A stretch of DNA of 64,000 nucleotides from Ophioderma brevispina (taxonomy: Eukaryota > Echinodermata > Ophiuroidea > Amphilepidida > Ophiodermatidae): the NCBI GenBank assembly GCA_023653785.1, contig JAMKCH010084955.1, forward strand, positions 1 to 64,000, given 5' to 3'. Positions within the stretch are counted from its first letter, which is position 1, and every line of letters begins with the position of its first letter. A program made the translations under genes and the position numbers. Positions 10,804-21,547 of this stretch are shown here, piece by piece. Below the pieces are notes generated by a model that was not told where the DNA came from, searched no databases, and saw only the letters and a list, made by a program, of their open reading frames with translations.

Positions 10804-11334
10804 TTAAAGAGACACTGGCACATTTGAAAATAGTGCACCCTCAAGATTTTTCAAAATCGATATTTTTGCATGGTTGTAAAGCATTTTACATTAGACCTCA
10901 CCTGAAATGATTAAGACCAAATCAGCATCCTTATGGGTAAACAGAACGATCTTATAATTAATGTCGCCGGCCACATTAATTCCTCAGACGACGGAAATGG
11001 CGTTTAACACAAGGAAACACTTGCCAGAGTTGATTTCCACAGCATGCACCTTGTTTGACCGGTCTGTGACCTTTGTGGTTTAAATATCTATGAGTATGAG
11101 TCTATGATATTCATGTAATAGACACATTTGTTGAATAAAGTTGCAACCCAATTTAAAAATTAGCCTACAAATAACCTGGATGTCTTTAGCTTATTATTAA
11201 TGTCCCTATATGTTTTTGAGTAAGTTATTTTTATGTGTAAAATATATCCCTATTCTTCCAATGACCTAGACTATCATTTGCGGGCAAATTGAAGAAATTT
11301 AATATTTTCTGAAAATGTGCCAGTTCGGCTTTAA
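10804..11334 (-). mobile_element. MITE family D, copy 1 (full length, reverse)
   Basis: Begins TTAAAGAGACACTGGCACAT and ends ATGTGCCAGTTCGGCTTTAA, giving inverted termini with TTAA at each end; 531 bp. Interior blocks (CCATAAGG-like, GATCGGTCAAAC-like, GACATCCAGGTT-like on the reverse strand) recur at 44.1, 54.2 and 61.8 kb. It is the only copy here with both ends, and is uninterrupted at the place where copy 3 carries an insertion. Confidence 0.85.
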
Positions 11335-12527
11335 GATTATTTTAAAAAAATAATTATATATTTTAATAATTTCTAGAATCATTTGAAACTCATATTTCTT
11401 GGTTCTTGGCTTTCACAATCACCATATTGGGATGTGTTAGTATGCTTCTGTGACCCCATTGACTCTAAAATGACCTTCAGTCTCAAGTCTATAGTTATTC
11501 TACATGACCCCTCCTCCATGTCAAGGATTATTCTGAGGAACCTCATTGAAAATGCATCATTTTCTGTAAAAGCACCACCACTCTGTGTATATTTAAGCAA
11601 TGACCTGAAGTGACCCCTTGATGACCTTTGACTCAATTGTGTGATGACCTCTCTTGTAGCACTGCCCAAGAATTATAAAGCTTCATAAAAATGTATAAAA
11701 AGTAAATACTGACCTAGGTTTCACAAAGGAAAGTTATATAGTGTTTGTGTCATGTATTCAAATTATATGCACACCACAGTATGACAACAGATTCCTAACT
11801 TTTCTCACTGGGTGGTGGCAGTCCTTTCTTGTTGTATTTAAGCCATAAGGATCACAGAATTAAGTTAAAGATTACCTTGTATCATAAATCTGTTTAAGAA
11901 TAAAGGTATGATTTTGGGAACCGGTACTCCCTTTACGACAAATTGAAACTGGTGATACCATTATTTTTGCATGGAAGAATGAGGCCCCTGGCCTTGTTCT
12001 TCCATTTAAAATAATATACCAGTTTCCAAAATTATACCTTTATTCTCATTCTTAAACAAATCCAACATCAGCAAAACTCCACATCAAGAAAAAAACTGAA
12101 GTTGTGTGCTATTTAAAATATGTTAATATTGCCTTAACACAGTGCTGCCACTGGCCACACAGCATTGCTTTCTATCTCTTTAATTATACACCAATGGAAT
12201 ACCTGCTCTTCATGTGGGATAACCACTACATGGTCCCCTGAATGACCTTTGACCCCAGGGGTCACTTCATAAAGGTAACTACAGACCTTGCATTGATGCC
12301 TCCCCTCTAACCTTTTCAGATTAATACATCACAGCACAACAAACACACAATTCACATTTTTAGAAGTACAGATATCTCACCATCTTTGAACCTTGCAGTT
12401 GAACACATTCACTCAGACATAAGTTTTTCCAATTTTGTTCAAAAATTTCAATATTATGCATTTTCATGGCAATAATCAATATCAGCACGAGAAGTGCATT
12501 CAAATGAGTCCAAACAAGCCTAGTCTT

Positions 12528-12603
12528 AGGTCAGTGGTTTTGAGATGGCTTCTTAGTGACAGCAGGTCACTTGGGAAGCCATCTCAAAAGTGGCTGACTT
12601 ATA
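12528..12603. repeat. Foldback family H, copy 2
   Basis: TAGGTCAGTGGTTTTGAGAT-GGCTT pairs with AAGCCATCTCAAAAGTGGCT-GACTTA around AGTGACAGCAGGTCACT, itself a small palindrome. Same arms as the inner hairpin at 5112-5188. Confidence 0.7.
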
Positions 12604-12676
12604 CAGAACTACATACTAAGGTTGAAAAGGTTAACTACACAGCTAGGGATTTATAACTATAGTAATGAACACTTAC

Positions 12677-12819
12677 CCCTTCTCCTGGCTGTAATGGCTG
12701 GTCATCCTTGTACCATATGATATCTGGTTCTGGAATGCCATCTAATCGACAGTCCAATCTGAGCGGCTCACCGACGGTTGCCATGGTATCACTAAATCGA
12801 ACCAGGAAATGGGGTTTTT
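12677..12819 (-). CDS. Exon: N-terminal half of second Ig-like (I-set) domain
   Basis: A 143-nt minus-strand exon after TTATTTCTACAG (AG at 12820-12821), ending before GTAAGT (GT at 12675-12676). It encodes KPHFLVRF (strand A), GEPLRLDCRLDG (strand B with the first cysteine), then IPEPDIIWYKDDQPLQPGEG (strands C-D with the core tryptophan). This is a textbook I-set front half as in titin, MLCK, obscurin and SPEG. The intron is phase 1 on the 5' side, matching the previous Ig exon, and phase 0 on the 3' side, matching the exon at 8874. The domain is therefore split in the middle by a 3.8-kb intron. Codons are in one open frame with no correction needed. Confidence 0.92.
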
Positions 12820-12932
12820 CTGTAGAAATAATCAAACATTTCAATTCAGTGAACACTCAAATATTGTTTCTGTTGGAAGACTTCAATCATTCTGTTCTTT
12901 CCTTTTAATATTGTCAATAAATATTTAAATAT

Positions 12933-13065
12933 CAAGGGTTTACTGCAAGAAGGCCCCATCGGCAATAGCTGCCATTTGTCAGTTGTGTTGTTATTAAATG
13001 TTATACCTGCCAAATCTAACACCTGGCAGCTATTGCAGATGGGGCCTTTTTGCCCTAAACCCTTG
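12933..13065. repeat. Foldback family G, copy 1
   Basis: CAAGGGTTTACTGCAAGAAG-GCCCCATC at the left mirrors GATGGGGCCTTTTTGCCCTA-AACCCTTG at the right; inner arms GCAATAGCTGCCA and TGGCAGCTATTGC also pair. Almost the whole 133 bp can fold as one hairpin. Confidence 0.85.
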
Positions 13066-13363
13066 AATGAGCTCCAGGTTTTGTCAGAAAGTACACAGCC
13101 AGATTCTTATTTTAGAGTGGAGTATGGGCAAGGTAGTCATTACTGGTGTAACTATGGAGTGACCACTATAGGAAGTGTTCTACTAAGCACATGGCAGATG
13201 AGTCCACTGCCCGGGGGGGCCACTTGTATTCCAAGGTGGATATCATGCTTGTGTACAAAAGCGCGTAATTAGGGTCGTTTTTTGAGATCAGGCGATGTAC
13301 GCGTGTACACTGTTTAGGGTATCAAAATCATCAAAATCAAATTTTGGTATGGATGTTATGTGC

Positions 13364-13785
13364 GGTCAGGTTTCCTTGAGGCCTGCTACTGGTATCCTGG
13401 TAACCAGTACTACCTGTCCCCAGGGCCGAGTCGTCGCGGCTAAACCGACACCCCCATCGGGTTTGTAAGGAAATCTGAGAGGAGGGTAGCTGTTACACTT
13501 GTAGCAGAAAATAAGATCTAGCTACAAGGGCGTCAGCTCTGGAAGCTAATGGCGGCCATCCAAGGCAGCACATGCTGCCTTGTCTGGTGGGCCCAGTTCC
13601 AAAGGTAGGGCCCACCGCCGATAACTGGTGTAGGATTGACGTCAGGAAGGGCATCCGATCCATTATCTTTTGCTCACAATAATCTCACACCGCAGTATGC
13701 TGAGTGTTGAGGTGAATCCGGTCCACCCCTCGTTTACGGGGACAAAATCAGCGATTTAAAACTTTGGTCGAACTAACTAAAACTA
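13364..13785 (+). mobile_element. Family F repeat, copy 2
   Basis: GGTCAGGTTTCCTTGAGGCC to TTTAAAACTTTGGTCGAACT; same order of blocks as copy 1, including GTCAGGAAGGGCATCCGATC. Confidence 0.8.
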
Positions 13786-14519
13786 ACTACTTTCAAGTCG
13801 AAATCCCGCCCCCCCTCGCTTTTTTGTCGATCTCACCTGTTTGGTTATTTTTCTACGCCGAAACTGCATGACTTTTTTCATTAAGCCTTGCCTCATTTTA
13901 AGACCATTTTGAACAAAATCGGACCTACGCAGTGTTCGATTTAGAGGGGTTTTACATGCACAAATGCATGTAACATTGGCCCTGTGCATGTAAAATTTTG
14001 TCTGTGCATGTAAATTTTTGTGCAATTCAGCCTATTTTCAAGGAAAAGTTATAATTGTGCATGTAACTTTAATTTCCTAAATCGGACACTGGACCTACGG
14101 TTATGACACGGCGTTGCGTCATCGCGCACTCCGTGCGAAGAAAAGGTATTTCCCATTGAAATTACCCGGAACAGCAGGAAATCCAGTTTTTTGTGCTAAG
14201 GATACAGTTACACACTGTTTTATCTTATTTATTTGGTTTATTTGTAGTAAGATCATGTGTATGCATACTTTGACACACATCATGGCCAAAAAATCCAACT
14301 TTTGCTTGAAAAAATGGCGAAAAACCATGAATTTTTGCGATTTTTTGAGATTTTTCGCATTTCTGGATGACGTCATGTTTGACGTCACCGTGACGTCATA
14401 CAAGGTATGTTTGTACTTTTTTTGGTATCAATGGACTCGGGAGGGTCATAGCTATCCATTGGTACCACACATATGATAGTTCATTAATCCGTTTCCGAGA
14501 TACTAGGGGAATCTGACAG

Positions 14520-15625
14520 GTATGTAGCCAACTGCTGTGGACCTCTGATGCCAGTAACTCCAGAGTACCCACCATACAGTGTCCCATCAGTCACCATCTG
14601 TCTGACAGGTGACTACTGGGTACACAGTATCAAGGATGTAAGTGGGCATATCATCAATTTCCTAAAAATTGATCTGGCCCTTGCCCCAGCGGCCAAAAGC
14701 TTGCGTGCAATGCTAAACTTTTATGCGGGAAACATCCTTGGATGAGTAGATCCCCTACCAACAAATGTGGGTATGCCTTTTATGCTGAAATGACATCGCA
14801 CAAATTCATAAATGTAAAAAAATAACATTTCCAGATTTTTTTTTTTATTGTAAGTCTTACATCCCTGCAGTTTGTAGCCAACTACTGTGAACCTCTAATG
14901 CCAGTAACTCCTGAGTACCCACCATACAGTGCCCATCAGTCACAATGTTACAAGTGACTATTAGTATTAGGTGCACAGTATGCAACCAGAGGGTTTTTTG
15001 AATCATCCCATGATGCATTGCAATGTTCCTATACTGTACTGTATTAAACACATGTAAGTACTTATGGATAAAAAGTGTTTAAAAGTTTAAGAACCACTAG
15101 ATATTTCATAAGTACTAATGCTTTGTGGGCTAAAATGAGGGTTAAAGTCAGGATTTTTATGTGTTAAAAATAGGATTTTTATGGGATCACATGACCCTAT
15201 TGAGGTGAAATTTCCCAAAACTGGTGCATTGTGGGATTGACTCAAAATTGGTGTGCAACCAACTACTGTAAAGGTCTGATGTCAGTAATGCCAGAGTACC
15301 CACCATATATTGCCCCATTAGTCACCATACCGTACACTGCCAGGTGACTAGTGGGTCCACCCAGGGATCCTAAATAAATTGGGATAGGACACTCGATCAA
15401 GATGAAATCTGTAGCTTATAGTTCACCAGTCGTACATGGGGCTATTAAGCTACGTCTTCTCCGGTCATACAATCTACTGCTAAATTATAGCTAATTAGGT
15501 AGCTTATCGAAATGGTAGCACTATCACTATCGATATTGAAATCGTCTATGGCATTTGTACACAGTGTCACCCGCCTGGTTCACCACCCATACAATCGCCT
15601 CATCAGTCACCATTTTTTAAGGACC
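14520..15625 (+). repeat. Diverged tandem repeat, about 360-bp spacing
   Basis: GTAGCCAACTGCTGTGGACC, GTAGCCAACTACTGTGAACC and GCAACCAACTACTGTAAAGG begin at 14524, 14874 and 15254. Each is followed by CCAGAGTACCCACCATACAG-like sequence and a CATCAGTCACCAT block; a fourth partial match is at 15570-15612. Confidence 0.7.
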
Positions 15626-15786
15626 ATAGTTACTGCAGAAAAATAATTTTCTACTTTCTCTTCTTGTGTCATGCTTGCTTGCACACTATAACTTTAGGTT
15701 CTTCATCTAATTATGCACGTCCCTGTTTGGCATATGTTGACTGGTAGCTTGTGAACAACATGCTAAGGCCAATATTTATTTAGTTA

Positions 15787-16206
15787 GTTAACCAAAGTTT
15801 TAAATCCGGTTTTGTCCCCGCTAAACGAGGGTGGCCGGATACACCTCGCACTCAGCAATACTGCTGTGTGAGGATTTATTGGGAGCAAAAAGATAATTGA
15901 CCAGATGCCCTTCCTGTCGTCAATCCACAGTTTTCGGCAGTGGGCCTAGCCTTTGAGCAACCATGCCCACCATGCAAGGCAGCATGTGCTGGATGTGCTG
16001 GATGGCCGCCATTAGCGCACCAGAGCTGACGCCCTTGTAGGTAGATATTCTTTTTATTCTACCAGGGTAACTAGCTACCCTCCTCTCAGATTTCCTTAGA
16101 AACACAATGGGGGTGATGGTTTAGCCACCGACAACTCGGCCCTGGGACAGGTAGTACTGGATACCAGGATACCAGTAGCAGGCCCTCAAAGGAAACCTGA
16201 CCTGAC
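15787..16206 (-). mobile_element. Family F repeat, copy 3 (reverse)
   Basis: Reverse complement of copies 1 and 2: starts TTAACCAAAGTTTTAAATCC and ends GGAAACCTGACCTGACC. Nearly complete, about 420 bp. Confidence 0.85.
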
Positions 16207-16475
16207 CAATATTCATTATACAAATATTCTCCTTGTCAAAAATCCCCCTCTTTGAGTTCTTTTACACAAGATGCCAAAAATAAATGGTGTTACATAACAA
16301 ACCATATCCATTGTTTACAGCATCTCACAGCATACAAAGAGAATATTCATAATTTTCCGCCTCGCTAAATATCATGACCATGAACTTTTAGAGAAAATGA
16401 AGGAGATATTCCCATATACAAACACTGTAAATTTACTTTAAAAATAAGCAGGGAGGGGTTCTTTTGACTGAAAAT

Positions 16476-16615
16476 ATATCGAGGGTTTAGTGCAAGAAGG
16501 CCCCATCTGCAATAGCTGCCACATGTTAGATTTGGCAGGTATACACTTAATAAGAACACAACTAACAAATGGCAGCTATTGCAGATGGGGCCTTCTTGCA
16601 CTAAACCCTTGATAT
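16476..16615. repeat. Foldback family G, copy 2
   Basis: ATCGAGGGTTTAGTGCAAGA-AGGCCCCATCTGC against GCAGATGGGGCCTTCTTGCA-CTAAACCCTTGAT: the cleanest copy, with arms of about 60 bp (small mismatches) around TAAGAACACAAC-like loop sequence. Confidence 0.9.
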
Positions 16616-17223
16616 ATACTGCCATGGAAGGCTCTGGTAAAAACTATGGGCCCCGAGGTGCTATTTTGCTGAGGGGCACAGCTGCAGAACAAAATAGCAT
16701 TATTACTCTCACCGAGGGACCATAAGACTCAAAGTCAGTATTTGTTTTATATATTTCGTTTATAAATTTCTCACTCTAAGTGAAATTTTTGTCTGTAAAG
16801 ACTGAATCAAATTTGCTTTTTGGACAACAGCAAGTTTCAAAGCACAATATTTCTCAGCACTGCATGGCACAAGTCGTAAACAGTACCTTGTTCACTTCCT
16901 CACCGAACTATTTTGAATCACATGATAAACTTTAACCAATCAACAATCTTAAAGTTATTAATGAAGTAAAAAAATCATATCTTTAGCCCATTACATCAAT
17001 CGGTCAATTTTTATGGCCTAAGGCTAAAAAAAAACAAAAACAAAAAAAAAACATTATTGCTCAAAGCTGCCATGCAAGTTCATTTTACCACCAGTGTTTG
17101 TCACAAAGATTTTGGTTACTTTGTGGATTAGTCTTCCACTTTTTGCTTTCCTTTTCCTGCTAGCTCAAGCCGAGTAGCCCAGTCAGAGCAGTCTGGGAGA
17201 AATGTGTCCCCACCCCGCCTGTA

Positions 17224-17740
17224 AAGGTGGGTTCATACTTTGTAGGCAGATGACTGCAAATGCTAGCCTTTTGACCGGGGTGCAACCACATATGAAATGA
17301 ATATGGGTGTATGGCTGGTGCTTCCAAACCCAGGGGCATTCAGTGACAGAGGATGCCAAAAAATAGGGGTCTTTGGGTGAAAGACAGCCAAAATGCCCCC
17401 AAAATTGTGGTTTCTCAGTTGCCAAAATTTTCCAAAAAATGGGGTGTTTTTAGAAATTTTTTTGCAAACTTTTTACCCAAATAGGGATCTTTGGGTGAAA
17501 ATGTTCAAAAAGTTTCCCAAAAATAGGGGTCTTTGGGTGACAGTGGTAAATTCTCAAAAAAATATGGGGTCTTTGGGTGACATTTTAAAAAATATGGGGC
17601 TTATAGGTGACAGTGCCCCTCCCCTGGCCTTTTGAACATGCTTTTACACAACACATGTTTTTGCATCCAACACGCAAAGCATGTTCAAAAGACTAGTGTC
17701 AGCTGACGTCTGTCGATAAAGTATGAACCTAGGGGTACGG
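17224..17740. mobile_element. Inverted-repeat element holding a minisatellite
   Basis: GGGTTCATACTTTGTAGGCA-GATGACTG and the reverse CAGCTGACGTCTGTCGATAA-AGTATGAACC form the ends. Inside, 17348-17620 has several copies of AATAGGGGTCTTTGGGTGA at irregular 40-65-bp spacing, and 17630-17692 a hairpin (CTTTTGAACATGCTT / AAGCATGTTCAAAAG). It lies only about 40 bp from the Ig exon's splice donor. Confidence 0.6.
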
Positions 17741-17781
17741 TAACTAAGGACTTACTATTATGTTACCGAATCAAAACTCAC

Positions 17782-18073
17782 CGGCCACATCAACATAGAG
17801 TCTCTCGGATGCGTATCCACCAGTACTTATAGCAATGCACTCATACTCTCCTATATCATGATATCTCACACCGAAATCTCGCACCAGCACTCATCCTCCT
17901 CAAACTCCCATTTATGTGTGGTCACTCTCCCTCCAGACCCCTCGTCCCTAAACCCCATGACCCGAGGAGGCCGAGGTTCCCCATGACGGTGCGCACAGAA
18001 GGGCCTTGGGCCGTCTTTCAAGGCAGCTAACGTCTTCTTCCTCTGTGATGATCAGGCAGGCCTCTGTTCTGTG
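17782..18073 (-). CDS. Exon: first Ig-like (I-set) domain, reading frame broken twice
   Basis: Minus-strand exon entered at TTCTCGTTCCAG (AG at 18074-18075) and left at GTGAGT (GT at 17780-17781). The 3' half gives VRDFGVRYHDIGEYECIAIS, an Ig F-strand signature (D-x-G-x-Y-x-C), then GGYASERLYVDVA (strand G). The 5' half reads, in another frame, DGPRPFCAHRHGEPRPP, with a likely first cysteine. The length (292 nt) is not a multiple of three although both flanking introns are phase 1. Adding one base near 18045-18055 and one near 17888-17892 restores a single frame of the expected length. The two missing bases could be assembly errors or real decay. The usual C-strand tryptophan is not obvious: methionine stands near that place. 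The domain is long for an I-set, with an insertion ending in KWEFEEDE. Confidence 0.72.
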
Positions 18074-19586
18074 CTGGAACGAGAAGACCATTTAAATTAG
18101 TTATGTTCCTGGTTTAAGGCATGGATAATCCTAAATGAAGGGTAAAATAATGTGTTGCATGCTGCTCAAATCCGAAAACCATGATATTATTCAAGCCGGA
18201 ATCCATCATTCTCCGGTCTTATGCTGTTAAGTATGATAAACTCGGCTCGCCATGGTCATAACTAGAAGCTCAACCATCTCTAGACGACCATTATATTCGC
18301 GAAGGTATTGTTTGGAGACCTTTAGCTTACATAAACGTTGAGAAAAGGATTAAATGGAATTTTAACCAATTATTCGGCACCATTTTTGGATACTTTTGAA
18401 TAATTTTAAAACGTTAAAAGGGACTAAGATACACTTTTTTTCTTTAAATTAAAAGCTAATCAAGTGGTATAATCTACCAGTGGTATTCGATCTTTGGGCA
18501 TTCAGCTTGATGTATTGTATACTCACCCCTATTGAACACTAAACCCTAGAGGAATCTGTGTCTCGGCTTAACTGTCGTCTTTGGTGTCAACAATACACTC
18601 ACCAAGACAAAGGGAATGTGGTCGGTTCAAAAAAAAGCCAAAAAACTGATGTACAGTCGCATTCCTTTACCCTCGAATTCAGATCACGATTTATCATTCC
18701 AGATACACATCACTGACACACCCAGAATTTATCTCATTAAATGATTGTACTCGTGAAAAGCATTAAGATTTTGGTTATTGTGGATTGCTTCCTCCCGGCC
18801 TTTAGGCTGAAATTATGTGCATGTTTTTTGTTTAACTGCACCCACCCTTGCAACATCCTGGGTGAAATTTGTGGGAAGCATTCCGCTGCCGCTGAGCACA
18901 CTATTTCCTGGTGTTCTGCATCGGTTATTGCATAAGACCTGCGGTCTTATTTGTCCTTTATCGAATGTCGTATGACCGATCCAAGTCCCCTCTACGTTGT
19001 GATAGAGTTGGAGCGTCTTAGGGACCCAACTCTGTCAGTTTGCTATAGGTATGGTCTATTGGGAATTAACTGGCGATTTCGGGATGATTAAGTATAACTT
19101 TTTTGTCGAATTGCTATTTTTACATGTAAATTGCATGGGACAGTCCCGTTGTGATTTTCTTACAATAGAAATAATAATGCAGTACCGTTCTTTTGTGCAG
19201 AATAGTAATATAAGAAGTACCCACGATAATTGGTAATTCCCCTAACATTAATTCTAACTTTGATTCCAGCGTATAACATATTATAAATGTGGAATTAATT
19301 TTTTACTGTATGACGCCATTGACCTATCATTCCATACGGAACAAAGCGACACCATAGCTTATGTATTTTACATACAATCCTGCTTACGCACCCATGGAAT
19401 ACACGCTGTGGCATTCAGCCTAACAAACCTTTATTTGTTTGTCTCGCAAATAACTCCCTAATACAGTGAATTGTTGCGTCATGGCAGGTGTCCATAATGA
19501 GATATATTTAAATAATCCCTTCCCCAGACATGGTAGACAGTGTTTCTACACCAATTCTATAGGAATGTTTTTCTTTTGTTTATAAA

Positions 19587-19695
19587 CATGACCATTATTT
19601 TTTGCGGAGGTGTCATCTAGCTAGCTAGATGGGACCATTATTTCAAATAATGGTTCATACAGCAGAGATGACACTTCCGCAAAAATAATGGTCAT
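19587..19695. repeat. Hairpin, about 30-bp arms with inner palindrome
   Basis: ATGACCATTATTTTTTGCGG-AGGTGTCATCT pairs with AGATGACACTTCCGCAAAAA-TAATGGTCAT. Inside, ACCATTATTTCAAATAATGGT is a second perfect palindrome. Confidence 0.8.
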
Positions 19696-19770
19696 AATAA
19701 CAAAGACGGCCAATGATAATGATGAATGGAAGAGGGCTGACGTTTATGTAATTAGTTAAGGTCAGAAGCA

Positions 19771-19914
19771 GGACCATTATCAGAATAATGTGTCTTGTTC
19801 AGGCGTGGTAAGCCTGTTAGTCGCTTGCAAGTCGACCCCCCGAAGGGGCGATACTTGCAAGCGACTAACGGGCGAACCACGCCTGAACAAGACACATTAA
19901 TTCTGATAATGTCC
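19771..19914. repeat. Long near-perfect hairpin, about 65-bp arms
   Basis: GGACCATTATCAGAATAATG-TGTCTTGTTCAGGCGTGGT and the mirrored ACCACGCCTGAACAAGACAC-ATTAATTCTGATAATGTCC. The arms continue through TTAGTCGCTTGCAAGT/ACTTGCAAGCGACTAA to a C-rich/G-rich loop (CCCCCCGAAGGGGCG). Confidence 0.85.
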
Positions 19915-21132
19915 TACTTCTTATTCTTTAATTCACATAACGTCGAGCCAAAAAGAACGCTAAAACCTTTAAACTTGTTAAATATTGCGTCTTCTGTACA
20001 TTTTCATGATCTTAGCTCATGATTTTAATTCATTTATCTTTACAAATAAAACAACACTTTAATGCCCACGTTGGCTTATATGGTCGTTGTTAAAAGTCTA
20101 GACCTTTATTGAAAGGATAATTCCCAATAGGGGTACATAATGAGTCGAGCTTTTGAGAAATGGATCATTCGGATTCAAGGTTCAAACTCAATTGAAATAA
20201 GGCAATCTATTAAAGCTGGAAGAGCTTTACAATGATACGCCTCAACGACTTGTTTTGAATAGCTAAATATTTTGGTAATCAGCTAGCATAAGGAGTGTAA
20301 CGTCACGTTGGTTGTGGTTTGTTGTGACAAATTGTGTTTCGTGTCGGTATTTGATTTAGAAGACGATTTGATGATGAATACTTATAAGAGCACGTCTCAA
20401 ACACTCACTGATCAATTTTTTTTTTTTTTTTTTTGTGAGGCGTAAAAAGCAAAGTTAAGGTAAGGGTCCGTTGAGCTTGACATCTGTCTTTTTAATATAT
20501 AACATTCTCTGCTTTTGTTATGAATGATATATTTAGCATATATTTGCAAATCCGCGCTCATTATTGGGGAATTCACCTTTGACAGGTAAATATGTCCAAT
20601 CTTTGACACTACAGATGTTATATTTTCATAACAGTCGTGCTTACGACACACTATCCCCTAAGTAAATACTGTGGCATCAGCTTTGACAATTTTATGTTTG
20701 TCTCGTTACATGTATATAAGTGCAAATTTCTTATTTAGCATCTTCAGTTTTTCACGCCATTGGTTGGTGTCCTAACGTACCTATTCTAAATTCATACAAG
20801 AATCATTTACAGTAATCAATGTCTCGGAATTGACCTTTGACCCCGTAAAGTACCATTCCATAACGACACTCAGACTTTGTTTTTTGAATACAGTCCTGCT
20901 TGTACACACATATAACAACAGTAGTCCACTGTGGGGCATTCACCTGGACAGATGTTTGTGTTTTTCTCATTTCTATCTGTTTTGATTAAAAACATATATA
21001 TGATTCATGGCAAGTGTCCATAATGCGCATAATTTAAATAATCCCTACCCCCTAAGCAATGGCAGATGCACATACATAGTCTGCACCGATCCTCTAGTGT
21101 TTCTAGACTGACTTTTGTATTCTTTCGTTTCT

Positions 21133-21265
21133 TAAAGTTCGATGCCCAGACCTTTATTTTTTTGATAATTGTCAGCTACTGACCACCTTATCAAAAAAAC
21201 AAGGTTTTGATAATGTGGTTCAGCTACTGACCACTTTATCAAATAACGGTCGGGGCACCAAACTT
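21133..21265. repeat. Imperfect inverted and direct repeat cluster
   Basis: CCCAGACCTTTATTTTTTTGATAA mirrors TTATCAAATAACGGTCGGGG (approximate), and TCAGCTACTGACCAC occurs twice in direct order (21172 and 21229). Confidence 0.55.
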
Positions 21266-21547
21266 TAACAAAAGACATGCACGGGATATCTATAATAGAA
21301 GAGGGCTAGACATTTATGGTGTTATATAGATGTGCTCTCACTTTGCCTCAGCCATGCACTGCACAGCCTTGAAGCAAAATTCTTCAAGAAACTAACTTCC
21401 ATCGATATTTGTAATATCAAAGTATTCAATCTTTTTCTCTATATGGGAGTTATTTCCTTATGGGATTTAACTTTAACCTAGACTACTTTCCATCACATGC
21501 ACATCTTCTGATTATCTTACTCATTACATCAGACATATTGTAATAGT

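Larger units (their letters stand above)
8875..12676 (-). other. Intron, 3.8 kb, splitting the second Ig domain
   Basis: Phase 0. Contains the palindrome at 9.2 kb, family E copy 2 with MITE A inside, MITE D copy 1 and hairpin H at 12.5 kb. 11340-12520 shows only scattered GACCTTTGAC-like words and an inverted pair around 11900-12050 (GGTATGATTTTGGGAAC-like against GTTTCCAAAATTATACC-like). Confidence 0.75.
12820..17781 (-). other. Intron, 5.0 kb
   Basis: Between first and second Ig domains. Holds foldbacks G1 and G2, family F copies 2 and 3, the tandem repeat at 14.5-15.6 kb, and the inverted-repeat element with minisatellite next to the donor. 13786-14520 and 16620-17220 have nothing recognised. 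Confidence 0.75.
19300..21115 (+). repeat. Three diverged direct repeats of 190-290 bp
   Basis: About 19300-19570, 20575-20760 and 20825-21115 share TTGACCTATCATTCCATACG-like, ACAATCCTGCTTACGCACCC-like, CTGTGGCATTCAGC-like and AGGTGTCCATAATGAGATAT-like blocks in the same order. Hairpins at 19.6 and 19.8 kb lie between the first and second. Confidence 0.6.
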
